Shown piece by piece: positions 18,724-26,859 of a stretch of DNA of 64,000 bases. Numbering within the stretch: the first letter of the stretch is position 1; the number at the start of each line of letters is the position of its first letter. This DNA comes from DATKAS01 sp963733765 (lineage in GTDB: Bacteria; Actinomycetota; Acidimicrobiia; Acidimicrobiales; DATKAS01): NCBI GenBank assembly GCA_963733765.1, contig CAVTEI010000003.1:3286001-3350000 (forward strand), written 5' to 3'. Position numbers and translations under genes: made by a program. The notes under the pieces are model-generated. The model did not search any database and had not been told where the DNA came from. It saw only the letters and a program-made list of their open reading frames with translations.

Positions 18724-19765
18724 GTGCGGCATCATCCACGCCGGAGCCTGCGCATCGCGGTGCTGGCACCCATCGCCTGGAGGGTTCCACCCGTGCACTA
18801 CGGGCCGTGGGAGCAATTTGCGTCTCTGCTCACCGAGGGCCTGGTCCACCGGGGCCACGATGTCACCCTTTTCGCCACGGCCAACTCGCTGACAGCCGCC
18901 GCATTGGCGTCGGTCGTGCCCCACGGCTGGTCAGAGGCGTCAGGACTCGACGCCAAAGTCGCCGAGTGCACGCACGTCGCCGCTGCTTTCGAACGCGCCG
19001 GCGAGTTCGATGTCATCCACAACGGCTTCGACTTCCTCCCTCTGACCTACAGCAGGCTGGTCGAGACGCCTGTGGTGACCACAATCCACGGGTTCTCGTC
19101 GCCGCAGATCGTCCCGGTCTACGAGCGGTACGACGAGCACTGCGCGTATGTCGCCATCAGCGACTCCGACCGCCATCCCGCGCTCAGCTACGCCGCGACC
19201 ATCCACCACGGCATCGACACAGATTCGTTCTCGCTGCACCCCGCCCCGGGCCGCCACCTGCTGTTCTTCGGACGCATCCACCCCGACAAGGGGACGGCCG
19301 CCGCCATCCAGGTCGCGCGGCTCGCGGGGAGGCCACTCGTGATCGCTGGCATCATCCAGGACCAGGCGTATTTCGACCGTGAAGTCGCCCCGCACCTCGA
19401 CGGCATCCAGACGTCATACGTGGGCCCGGTCGATGCGGCGGCTCGCATCGGTGTTCTCGGAGGCGCGGCCGCCCTCCTGCACCTCATCGGCTTCGACGAA
19501 CCCTTCGGCTTCAGCGTCGTTGAAGCGATGGCATGTGGCACACCCGTCGTGGCCTACGACCGCGGGTCCATGCGCGAGCTCGTCGACGACGGCGCCACCG
19601 GGTTCGTCGTCGATGGCGTCGATGCGGCCGTTGCCGCCGTTTCGCGTGCTCGACACGCTCGACCGCCACCACATCCGGAACGTCGCAGTCAAGCGGTTCA
19701 GCCGCGACCGAATGGTCGACCAGTATGTCGACGTGTACCGCACCGTCCTCGGCGAACTGCCGTAG
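18724..19765 (+). CDS. GT4-family glycosyltransferase (one frameshift)
   Basis: Second GT-B glycosyltransferase, divergent from the first. It has LRIAVLAPIAWRVPPVHYGP at the N-terminus, the linker HLLFFGRIHPDKGTAAAI and the conserved nucleotide-sugar motif FDEPFGFSVVEAMACGTPVVAY (E-x7-E), followed by GFVVDGVDAA. Near 19640 one extra base shifts the frame; the next frame gives the C-terminal HHIRNVAVKRFSRDRMVDQY and stop at 19765. The protein would have about 347 residues. The start is GTG 18724. The two divergent glycosyltransferases flank a 160-base gap and probably act on the same glycan. Confidence 0.82.
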
Positions 19766-19785
19766 CGCAGGGTCAGCGGAGGGGT

Positions 19786-20136
19786 TTAGCGGCGGGACGG
19801 CACCGCCGCGGCGCCGAGTCCGACGAGCTCTGCTGTCAGCTCGTTGTGAACGGTCTCCGGCGCGCGTTCGAGCGTCGTGGCCATCTCTTCGCATCGCCAG
19901 CACGGCTCCGTTGGGTCGAGTGGCTCGAGATGGACCGCCATGTACGCCGGCCACAGCAACCTGACCAACCCGTCGTTGGCGTTCACTCGAATGCGGACGC
20001 CGTTCGCGAGCTTTCGGCCCGAGCAGGTGTCGACAGTCACGACTGTGCCAGGAAGCAACGTCATTTCCGAGCTCTCGAGATCGTGGACGATCACCGCGTC
20101 CCCGGGTCGCAACGCGTTCCACTGGAACCTCAGCAT
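19786..20136 (-). CDS. Uncharacterised 116-residue protein
   Basis: ATG 20136 follows a GGAAGGGG ribosome site. The product starts MLRFQWNALRPGDAVIVHD and continues with a beta-rich sequence (TLLPGTVVTVDT, then GVRIRV) and a CWRC pair near residue 85. The first part looks like a small KOW/barrel-type domain, but I do not recognise a family. It overlaps the end of the upstream small gene by seven bases, so the two are coupled. Confidence 0.5.
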   Translation of the reverse strand: MLRFQWNALRPGDAVIVHDLESSEMTLLPGTVVTVDTCSGRKLANGVRIRVNANDGLVRLLWPAYMAVHLEPLDPTEPCWRCEEMATTLERAPETVHNELTAELVGLGAAAVPSRR

Positions 20137-20426
20137 GACGCCCCTTCCGGAACTCGATCGGTCTCGATCCACGAGTGGGCGATGCCAGCCGGGCGTGGCG
20201 CGCTCCCCGCCCATGCGGTGCGTCCGTCAGCGGTGCGGATGCGGACACGTGGCGTGCGTAATCGGCCCCACGCGACCGCTTCGGCCGCGCCGTCGACGTG
20301 CACGTGCTCGACGAGGTGGCCGTCCTTGGGGCCGGTGTACCAATAGCAGTGACAGCCGGCGGTCTCAGGGCGGTCAGTGACCAGCCATGCGGTGCCCTCC
20401 CCCGGGCGGGCGCGGTGACGGCTCAT
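20130..20426 (-). CDS. Uncharacterised 98-residue protein
   Basis: Starts at ATG 20426 behind an AGAGGT site. The protein is WLVTDRPETAGCHCYWYTG, then HLVEHVHVDGAAEAVAWGR, TPRVRIRTADGRTAWAG. It resembles short conserved actinobacterial proteins with a C-H-C near the N-terminus but I cannot name a family. Cotranscribed with the next small gene and divergent from the winged-helix gene. Confidence 0.5.
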   Translation of the reverse strand: MSRHRARPGEGTAWLVTDRPETAGCHCYWYTGPKDGHLVEHVHVDGAAEAVAWGRLRTPRVRIRTADGRTAWAGSAPRPAGIAHSWIETDRVPEGASC

Positions 20427-20480
20427 CTTCAGTACCTCTTCCTGCAGCCGAGGGCCGACCCTACAGTTGAAGTTCGATTC

Positions 20481-20509
20481 TTGCAATCTATTTCGTGTAT
20501 TGGTCTACT
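20481..20509 (+). promoter_or_regulatory. Possible promoter of the winged-helix gene
   Basis: TTGCAA (20481-20486) and TCTACT (20504-20509) are separated by 17 bases, a fair -35/-10 pair. The gene's ATG follows nine bases after the -10, so transcription would start almost at the start codon (leaderless), which is common in actinobacteria. Confidence 0.4.
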
Positions 20510-20518
20510 TGTACCGAC

Positions 20519-20827
20519 ATGGCGGACTGGAGCTTCCTCACGAACCACGCCCGGGCGTTGGTGTTCATCGCCCAACACCCTGACGTGCGCCTACGCGACC
20601 TCGCGGTGGCGCTCGACGTCACCGAGCGCACGGCCTACGGCATCGTGGTCGACCTCACCGAGTCCGGTTACGTGGTGAAGGAGAAAGACGGCCGTCGCAA
20701 CCGCTACCACATCCAGGAACACCTGCCGATGCGAGACTCGATCGGGCGGGAGCGCACCATCGGCGAGGTCCTCGACCTCCTCGTCGAGGTGCGACGGCGC
20801 CGGCGGAGCCGATCGACTATGGCGTGA
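20519..20827 (+). CDS. Winged-helix transcriptional regulator (MarR/ArsR-like)
   Basis: A 102-residue DNA-binding protein. WSFLTNHARALVFIAQHPDV, RLRDLAVALDVTERTAYGIV and DLTESGYVVKEKDGRRNRYHI give the helix-turn-helix and wing of a MarR/ArsR-type fold. The C-terminus is arginine-rich. I chose ATG 20519; no ribosome site is visible and a leaderless transcript is likely. It lies between small unknown genes and a lipoprotein; its target is unknown. Confidence 0.75.
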   Translation: MADWSFLTNHARALVFIAQHPDVRLRDLAVALDVTERTAYGIVVDLTESGYVVKEKDGRRNRYHIQEHLPMRDSIGRERTIGEVLDLLVEVRRRRRSRSTMA

Positions 20828-20830
20828 GAT

Positions 20831-21298
20831 TCATTCCTCTTCGCCATCGTCCGCGCACTCGGTGAGCCCGATCTCATTGGCCTGCGCGTTGACCTCGGCG
20901 AACGGATCCTCGTCCTCCGAGAAGACGGCCGATGGGTCGTCGGTGGCCTGTTGTTCGAGCTCGTCGAGGGTGGCTTGGGCGTCGTCCAGGAAGGTTTCGA
21001 CAGCGTCGGCCATCTCGTCCGGTGGTTCGAGGGCGCGGATGTCATCGATCTGCGACTGGACGTCGGGGACCAAAGCGTCGAGCACCAGCGTGGCCACCTG
21101 CTCGGCCGTGGGTTCTTGGCCTTCCTCGAGATCCAGGTCCTGGAACGCGGCGTCGAGTCGCTCGTTTCCCGCCGCACAGATGGCGTTGCCTTGCTCGAGG
21201 AACTCCTGCTCCGAAAGCGCGGCCTCGTCGTCGTCCCCACAACCGGCGAGCACACACGCGCCGATGCAAAGGGCTGCTACCAGCGCGAACCGTTTCAC
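20831..21298 (-). CDS. Small acidic lipoprotein
   Basis: A 155-residue exported protein. The signal peptide MKRFALVAALCIGACVLAGC ends in a lipobox (LAGC, Cys20), so it should be anchored to the outer face of the membrane. The mature part is helical and very acidic (LSEQEFLEQGNAICAAGNER, then VPDVQSQIDDIRALEPPDEM). Two further Cys, in NAICAAG and LTECAD, may form a disulfide. This layout recurs in actinobacterial lipoproteins of unknown function. It converges with the winged-helix gene. Confidence 0.75.
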   Translation of the reverse strand: MKRFALVAALCIGACVLAGCGDDDEAALSEQEFLEQGNAICAAGNERLDAAFQDLDLEEGQEPTAEQVATLVLDALVPDVQSQIDDIRALEPPDEMADAVETFLDDAQATLDELEQQATDDPSAVFSEDEDPFAEVNAQANEIGLTECADDGEEE

Positions 21299-21384
21299 AA
21301 GTTGGACCTCCGTCCGAAGATCGGGACCTTACCCACGTTGTCCCGGCGCGAGCGACCCTCGCGCCGGGACAACGAGCGGAGTGA

Positions 21385-21987
21385 TCAACCTGGCAGCAGG
21401 ATGCCATCGATGACGTGGATGACCCCGTTGCTGGTTTCAATGTCAGTAGTCACGACCGCGACATCGTTCCCCGAGGCATCGGTCAGGGTCACGGAGCCAT
21501 CGCCTCCGACGCCGACCCTGAACGAGTCACCCTCGACGGTGGCGACGTCCTGGCCGTTCAGTCCAACGACGTCGGCGGCCAGCACGGCACCGGGAACCAC
21601 GTGGTAGGTGAGGATCGTGGCTAGGTCACCGGTCGGGTCCTCGAGGAGAGTCTCGACAGTGCCCGGTGGCAACGCTGCGAAGGCATCATCGGTGGGAGCG
21701 AACACGGTGAAAGGCCCTTCGCCGCGCAACGTCTCTTCGAGCCCTGCGGCTCGCACGGCAGCGACCAAGGTGGTGAAGTCGCCGGCGGCGATCGCAGTGT
21801 CGACGATGTCGTTCTCTGCCGACATCGCCGGATCGGCCGCGGTTGTGCCCGCGGCCGCTGGCGCTGTGCTCTGGTCCGCAGCTGAGGAGTCGGCCGTGAC
21901 GTCGCTCGCATCGTCGCTGCATGCACTCGCGAGCAGGCCGAATGCCACGGCGAGACCGGCCGCGAGTCGGAGGTACTTGGTAGTCAT
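21385..21987 (-). CDS. Fasciclin-domain lipoprotein
   Basis: A 200-residue secreted adhesin-like protein. The N-terminal signal MTTKYLRLAAGLAVAF ends in the lipobox LASAC, followed by a Ser/Ala/Thr-rich linker. The fasciclin (FAS1) domain spans about 60-200, with FTTLVAAVRAAGLEETL, GPFTVFAPTDDAFAALP, LTYHVVPGAV and the closing NGVIHVIDGILLPG, all conserved in the family. The function is cell-surface adhesion or an unknown sensing role. It is divergent from the CarH-type gene, 93 bases away, so it may be under light control. Confidence 0.85.
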   Translation of the reverse strand: MTTKYLRLAAGLAVAFGLLASACSDDASDVTADSSAADQSTAPAAAGTTAADPAMSAENDIVDTAIAAGDFTTLVAAVRAAGLEETLRGEGPFTVFAPTDDAFAALPPGTVETLLEDPTGDLATILTYHVVPGAVLAADVVGLNGQDVATVEGDSFRVGVGGDGSVTLTDASGNDVAVVTTDIETSNGVIHVIDGILLPG

Positions 21988-22080
21988 GTGGTGAGACTCC
22001 TTGGGTAGATTGTCTAATGTCTGTCGAATGTTAGAGCCTCAATCTGGCATCCACAACAAGATTTGTAGAAGTTCAGTAGA
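21988..22080. promoter_or_regulatory. Divergent control region of fasciclin and CarH-type genes
   Basis: AT-richer than the surrounding DNA. AATGT occurs at 22016, 22027 and 22080; the first two are 11 bases apart, about one helix turn, which suits a tetrameric MerR-type repressor. A candidate operator only. Confidence 0.4.
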
Positions 22081-22995
22081 ATGTTGCGGATGGAGTCTTC
22101 GGACGGGCCGAACCTGGTGCGAATCGGCGAGCTGAGCCGGCGCGTCGGCGTCAGCAGCCATGTGCTGCGCGCTTGGGAAAGCCGGTATGGGCTGCTGACC
22201 CCGGTCCGATCCTCGGGGGGGTTCCGCCTCTACTCCGACGGCGACGAACGCCGTGTCCGACGGATGCAGTTCCACCTCGCCGAGGGCTTGTCGGCAGCTG
22301 AGGCAGCGGGGGCTGCGATCGCCGAAGCCCAAGCGCAGCCCGCGGCCGTTGTCGCGGAGGGAGGGTCGGAGGTCGGCGACTCGAATGACCTACGCGAGCT
22401 GTCGATCGCCTGGCAAGGTGCGCTCGATCACTTCGACGAACCCGGCGCGCAAGCGGTGCTCGACAGGCTGCTGTCGGACTTCAGCGTCGCGACGACGCTC
22501 CGAGACGTCGTGCTGCCCTACCTTCATGAGCTGGGCGAGCGGTGGGAACAAGGCGATGTCACCATCGCCCAGGAGCACTTCGCCAGCAACGTGATCCGAG
22601 GCCGACTGGCGGGCCTGGCCCGAGGTTGGGGCAGCGCACGCGGCCCGCTGGCACTCCTAGCCTGCCCGCCGGGAGAGATGCACGAGCTGTCGTTGATGAT
22701 GTTCGGGATCGTCCTGAACCGCACCGGATGGCGGGTCGAGTACCTCGGCGCGAACACCCCCATCCCGGAGCTGGTCCATGCGGTTGGCCGGTCACGCCCC
22801 GAACTGGTCGTCGTGGCCGCCACCACAGCTGAAGGTTTCGACGCGATCCGCGCCGAGCTCGCACGACTGGCGAAAGTCGTGCCGCTCGCAGTCGCCGGCG
22901 CGGGCGCGACGAAACCACTCGCCGATGGCGTCGGCGCACGTGTCCTGGTCGGCGATCCGGTCACCGCCGCACAGAACGAGAGCTCCGCGCGGTGA
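22081..22995 (+). CDS. CarH/LitR-type B12-dependent light-sensing regulator
   Basis: A 304-residue regulator with a MerR-type winged helix (about 12-75: IGELSRRVGVSSHVLRAWES, YGLLTP, GFRLYSDGDERRV) and a cobalamin-binding half. Trp155, Glu165, His166 and His201 occupy the same spacing as the W, E, H and lower-ligand His of Thermus CarH (10, 1 and 35 residues apart). By family knowledge it binds adenosylcobalamin in the dark, represses, and is released by light. The B12 domain has GEMHELSLMMFGI and LGANTPIPELV. The start is ATG 22081; an ATG at 22090 is possible. The stop overlaps the next gene. Confidence 0.88.
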   Translation: MLRMESSDGPNLVRIGELSRRVGVSSHVLRAWESRYGLLTPVRSSGGFRLYSDGDERRVRRMQFHLAEGLSAAEAAGAAIAEAQAQPAAVVAEGGSEVGDSNDLRELSIAWQGALDHFDEPGAQAVLDRLLSDFSVATTLRDVVLPYLHELGERWEQGDVTIAQEHFASNVIRGRLAGLARGWGSARGPLALLACPPGEMHELSLMMFGIVLNRTGWRVEYLGANTPIPELVHAVGRSRPELVVVAATTAEGFDAIRAELARLAKVVPLAVAGAGATKPLADGVGARVLVGDPVTAAQNESSAR

Positions 22996-24545
22996 ACGCG
23001 GCGGGAACGGGCGCACGCGCACGCGAGATCCTCGTGCTGGGCGCCACTGGATATGTCGGTGGTCGCCTTGTGTCAAACCTGTTGGACGCTGGGAACCACG
23101 TCCGAGTGTTGAGCCGATCCCCGGCGCGCGCCGAGCGTTACGAGTGGGCACGACGCGTGCGGCTCTTCACCGGCGACGTGCTCGATGCCGGCACGCTCGC
23201 ACCGGCACTCGAGGGATGCGACGCCGTGTACTACCTCGTCCATTCCATCGGGACCGGCGCCGATTTCGCCGCGACCGAAGCCACCGCCGCCCGGAACGTG
23301 CGCGATGCGGCCGACGCCGCCGGGTTGCGCCGGATCGTGTACCTCGGTGGCATGGGACGCGGCGACACGCTGTCGACGCACTTGGCGAGCCGGCACCGGG
23401 TCGGCGAGATCCTCGCCTCAGGCCACACAGCGACCACCGAGCTGAGAGCAGCTGTGATCATTGGGTCCGGCTCGATCTCGTTCGAGATGCTGCGGTACCT
23501 CACCGAGGTGCTTCCGGCGATGGTCACACCCCGCTGGGTACAAACGCGGTGTCAGCCGATCGCGATTCGCGACGTCCTCCACTACCTCGCCAAGGTGCTC
23601 GATGATCAAGAGACTGTCGATCGCGTGCTCGAGATCGGCGGTGCCGACGTGCTCACCTACGCCGAGATGATGCAGACCTACGCCGAGGTCGCGGGGCTGC
23701 CCCGTCGGCTCATTCTGCCCGTGCCCCTTCTCAGCCCAAGGCTTTCGTCGCGGTGGGTCGGCTTGGTCACCCCGGTCCCCGCTTCGATCGCCGTTCCTCT
23801 GATCGATTCCCTTCGGCACGAGGTGGTGATGACCGACCACCAGATCGACGCGCTCGTGCCCCATCGGCCGCTCCGCTTCCGCGAGTCGCTCGAGCTCGCG
23901 CTGCGACTCACCCGCGCGGAGGCGATCGATACGCGGTGGACGGACTCCGGGTCCACGTCGGCCGACACCATTCCCGGCGATCCCGACTGGGCCGGCGGTT
24001 CGGTGTTCGAGGACCACCAGACGGTCGACAGTGACGCGACACCCGAGGCGCTCTACTGCGCGTTCGCCCGCATCGGCGGGCAGAACGGCTACTACGCATC
24101 GAACTGGGCCTGGTCACTTCGGGGGCTCGCCGACAAGCTCATAGGTGGACCCGGGCTACGACGCGGCAGGCGCCATCCGGTCGACCTGCGGCGGGGTGAT
24201 GCACTCGACTTCTGGCGCGTCGTCGACGCGCAGCCGGGGCGTCAGGTGGTTCTCGAAGCCGAGATGAAGTTGCCCGGCAGGGCATGGCTGACGTGGCGCA
24301 TCGAACCCAGCGACGCGCCGGGCAAGGTGCGGCTGCACCAAGTGGCGTACTTCGCTCCGAAGGGTTTGCTCGGACGCCTCTACTGGTACGCAGTGCTGCC
24401 GTTTCATGCGCTCATCTTCCGCCGCATGGCGCGCGCCATCGCCGATGAGGCAAGCGCGCGGGTCACGCCTGCTGCTCTGCCCCGGTCCACGCGAGCAGTC
24501 CGAGCACGCGTTGGGCGACCTGATCAGGCTGGTCGAACGGACTGA
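22992..24545 (+). CDS. NAD(P)-binding SDR fused to DUF2867 domain
   Basis: A 517-residue protein. The N-terminal extended SDR (about 10-300) has LVLGATGYVGGRLVSNLL as cofactor motif, YYLVHSIGTG and VYLGGMGRGD. The C-terminal DUF2867 domain (about 330-490) has WAWSLRGLADKLIGGPGLRRGR (seen in two parts) and the hydrophobic end YAVLPFHALIFRRMARAIADE. GTG 22992 overlaps the CarH stop (GTGA), so the two are one transcript; such genes often accompany carotenoid/light regulators. The last 25 residues run over the end of the convergent hydrolase gene and look non-native, so the true stop may be masked by a frameshift. Confidence 0.82.
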   Translation: MNAAGTGARAREILVLGATGYVGGRLVSNLLDAGNHVRVLSRSPARAERYEWARRVRLFTGDVLDAGTLAPALEGCDAVYYLVHSIGTGADFAATEATAARNVRDAADAAGLRRIVYLGGMGRGDTLSTHLASRHRVGEILASGHTATTELRAAVIIGSGSISFEMLRYLTEVLPAMVTPRWVQTRCQPIAIRDVLHYLAKVLDDQETVDRVLEIGGADVLTYAEMMQTYAEVAGLPRRLILPVPLLSPRLSSRWVGLVTPVPASIAVPLIDSLRHEVVMTDHQIDALVPHRPLRFRESLELALRLTRAEAIDTRWTDSGSTSADTIPGDPDWAGGSVFEDHQTVDSDATPEALYCAFARIGGQNGYYASNWAWSLRGLADKLIGGPGLRRGRRHPVDLRRGDALDFWRVVDAQPGRQVVLEAEMKLPGRAWLTWRIEPSDAPGKVRLHQVAYFAPKGLLGRLYWYAVLPFHALIFRRMARAIADEASARVTPAALPRSTRAVRARVGRPDQAGRTD

Positions 24546-25353
24546 GCGAGCCGGAGTCGGTGATGTCACCGACTCGTCGCCCGCGAGGGAAGCGATCTGC
24601 GAGCCGATCGGCGTCGCTGTCGGGGAAGACGCGATCGCCGGCGGTCCAGGCGATGTCAACGGGTGCGCCGAGCTGGTCGAACCGTGCCTCAGCCCTCTTC
24701 AGCAGATCCGGGTCGTCAGTGGCCGCGATCAGGAAGAGCCGCAGGTCGTTCCGCGCTCCTGGCGACCCCCAGACGGGTCCCATCAGCGTCCGGGCTTCCT
24801 CGCTCGTCAGTCGTCGTTTGAACAGGTGGCCAAAGGTGATCGGAAGACGACGACCGACATTCGTTCGCAGCAGCTGAGCTGTCGACCACATGAAGGCGCG
24901 CAGACGGAGTGGCGGGAACAAGAAGCGGAAGTACTTCGGAGGGAAGTTGTCGGCGGCTTCGGTCGACGTGAGCAGCACTCCGCTGAATCGGGCGGGATGA
25001 GACGCCAGCATGTGCTGCGTGATCGCGCCGCCCGAGTCGTTGGCAACGACGACGACCTGATCGAGCTCGAGTGCATCGAGCACGCCGATGAGCATCGAGG
25101 TGATGCCGGAGACCGTGAGGTCGGTCCCGGCATTCATTCGACGGTGGTGCGCACCCAGAGGAAGGTCTGGCGCGATGAGGTCGAGCGATGCACGCGAGGC
25201 GACGAGATGATCGATGACCCCGTCCCACAGATGTGAGTTGACGAACGCACCGTGGACGAAGAGCACGGGCACCGCTTGAGCACCGCCAAGGTGATGGCGC
25301 CGGACACGCACCTCGCCGCCAGGCACGGGCACCCACTGCTCGGAACCCGTCAT
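24463..25353 (-). CDS. Alpha/beta hydrolase with Asp nucleophile (dehalogenase/epoxide-hydrolase type)
   Basis: A 296-residue alpha/beta hydrolase. The oxyanion region is VLFVHGAFVNSHLWDGVI. The nucleophile elbow reads VVVVANDSGGAITQHM, so the nucleophile position is Asp (N-D-S-G-G) rather than Ser, as in haloalkane dehalogenases and epoxide hydrolases. WTAGDRVFPDSDADRLADRF provides the later acid region. ATG 25353 has GGGAG upstream. It is divergent from a TetR gene and shares a perfect inverted repeat with it, so its expression is probably induced by its substrate. Confidence 0.8.
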   Translation of the reverse strand: MTGSEQWVPVPGGEVRVRRHHLGGAQAVPVLFVHGAFVNSHLWDGVIDHLVASRASLDLIAPDLPLGAHHRRMNAGTDLTVSGITSMLIGVLDALELDQVVVVANDSGGAITQHMLASHPARFSGVLLTSTEAADNFPPKYFRFLFPPLRLRAFMWSTAQLLRTNVGRRLPITFGHLFKRRLTSEEARTLMGPVWGSPGARNDLRLFLIAATDDPDLLKRAEARFDQLGAPVDIAWTAGDRVFPDSDADRLADRFPRGRRVGDITDSGSLSPFDQPDQVAQRVLGLLAWTGAEQQA

Positions 25354-25379
25354 CTGCACTTCTCCCTCGGAATGCCCTG

Positions 25380-25420
25380 TGTAGTGATTACTACACAACA
25401 TACGTGTAGTAATCACTACA
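25380..25420. promoter_or_regulatory. Perfect 17-bp inverted repeat, TetR-type operator
   Basis: The arms 25380-25396 and 25404-25420 are exact reverse complements (GTAGTGATTACTACAC core) around a 7-base spacer. Each arm is itself nearly palindromic (GTAGTGATTACTAC), so the site may hold two repressor dimers. It sits between the divergent hydrolase and TetR genes, 8 bases before the TetR start. Confidence 0.85.
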
Positions 25421-25428
25421 GTCAAGAC

Positions 25429-25966
25429 GTGACACGCCGACACGATGAGGGGGAGCTGCTGCAAGCTGCGGTCGACCTCGCGCTCGACGAGGGACTCGGC
25501 GCCCTCACCTTCGGTCGTCTCGCGAAGCGCATCGGTATCGCCGACCGCACGCTCGTGTACTACTTCACCAACAAGCAGACCCTGCTCGAAGCCGTGCTCG
25601 GGGTGTTGGCGGGGCGGCTGATGGAGCAGCTCGAGCGCGGCGTTCGGCGAGTTACGGCGGCCCCCGAAAGAGCTGCTCAGAATGGCCTATCCCGTTCTCA
25701 CCCGCGACGAGGCCAATCGCATCTTCGCCCTGTGGTTCGAGTTCGTCGGGCAAGCCGCAGTCCACCGCGAGCCGGAGCGGTCACTCGCCAGCGCGATGCT
25801 CGAGGCCTGGATCGACTGGCTCACCGAGCGCATCCAGGCCCGCACCCGGCCGCGGGCACGACAGGACACGATCGCGATGATCGCGACCATTGACGGTGCC
25901 CTCTTGATGCACCACCTCGGCCACGTCGAAGCGGCTCGGAGCGCCGTCGCTGCCGCCGCAAAGTGA
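25429..25966 (+). CDS. TetR-family regulator (one frameshift)
   Basis: The N-terminal TetR helix-turn-helix is clear: HDEGELLQAAVDLALDEGLG, LTFGRLAKRIGIADRTLVYY and FTNKQTLLEAVL. After about 25660 one extra base moves the frame. The next frame continues LTRDEANRIFALWFEFVGQA and MIATIDGALLMHHLGH, the ligand domain, to the stop at 25966. The protein would have about 178 residues. The start is GTG 25429. It is expected to bind the inverted repeat just upstream and repress itself and the hydrolase. Confidence 0.82.
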
Positions 25967-26001
25967 ACGCGATGTCGGAGCCTTCTCGCTCGGTCGTGAC
26001 A

Positions 26002-26442
26002 TCACAGGTCGGGGGGCGCTGTGCGTTGGGCGGGATCTGAGGGGCTCATGAAGCCGACGTGGTTGCCGTCGGGGTCCGCGAAGATGGCGTACCGGGCACC
26101 CCAGAACGCATCGAATGGCTCCTGGGTGCACGCGTAGCCCAAGGCCGTGAGCTTCCGGTGGAGCGCGTCGACATCGTCTCGTTCAGCGACCTTGAAGCTG
26201 AACACGTTGCGCGTGCCAGTGCCCGTTGGGCGACTCCATCCACGGTTGTAGACGACGGCGAGCTGAGGGCTGTCGAAGTGGACGATGAGCCCGCTCGGCA
26301 TGGTGATGTCGATGTGGTGGATGCCGGTCGACGTCCGCCAGATCGCGTCGTCGGGGATCTCGAGGCCGAGTGCTCGGTAGAACGCGAGGGTGGCATCCAT
26401 GTCCGCCACGACGATGTCGATCTGGTCGAAGTCGATGGTCAT
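26002..26442 (-). CDS. VOC-superfamily (glyoxalase-like) protein
   Basis: A 146-residue vicinal-oxygen-chelate fold. IDIVVADMDATLAFYRALGL is the first beta-alpha module. HHIDITMPSGLIVHFDS and ARYAIFADPDGNHVGFMSP are the second, with metal-ligand-like His and Glu/Asp positions. Members include glyoxalases, dioxygenases and resistance proteins; the role here is unknown. ATG 26442 overlaps the cupin stop (ATGA). Confidence 0.82.
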   Translation of the reverse strand: MTIDFDQIDIVVADMDATLAFYRALGLEIPDDAIWRTSTGIHHIDITMPSGLIVHFDSPQLAVVYNRGWSRPTGTGTRNVFSFKVAERDDVDALHRKLTALGYACTQEPFDAFWGARYAIFADPDGNHVGFMSPSDPAQRTAPPDL

Positions 26443-26858
26443 GACGCGGCCAGCGTCGCGTCGCGATGCCTGCTCTGCATTCCGGATCGCACGTTGATGG
26501 ACAACAGGCGGCCGGGTGCACGCATCGAGAGCCGGTGCCAGGTGCCGCGGCGAACGACCGCAGCCTGCCCGGCGTCGAGGCTGACGACGACTTCGTCGCC
26601 GCCCGATTCGCTGATGAGGTCGATCGCGCCCGCGAGCACCACGATGAGCTCGTCGCCTTCGGGGTGCACTTCGAGCACTTCAGAGTGCAGGTCGTCCGAC
26701 GATGCGTACTCGAACACGGCCACGACCCTGTCCCCTGGCGTTGCGTGGTCGCCGCTCCAGAACGAGGGCGTGAGGGGCTCGAGGTCCATACCGCCACCTG
26801 GCCGCAGGCGGACGAACACGTCGGTCAGGCTGAACGGATCGGTCGTGTCTGCGCTCAT
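26439..26858 (-). CDS. Cupin-domain protein
   Basis: A 139-residue single-domain cupin. SEVLEVHPEGDELIVVLAGA and DAGQAAVVRRGTWHRLSM are the two cupin motifs, with His and Glu residues placed for a metal. The function may be enzymatic or ligand-binding. It lies between the damaged AraC gene and the VOC gene on the same strand, separated from the former by one base. Confidence 0.78.
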   Translation of the reverse strand: MSADTTDPFSLTDVFVRLRPGGGMDLEPLTPSFWSGDHATPGDRVVAVFEYASSDDLHSEVLEVHPEGDELIVVLAGAIDLISESGGDEVVVSLDAGQAAVVRRGTWHRLSMRAPGRLLSINVRSGMQSRHRDATLAAS

Positions 26859-26859
26859 G

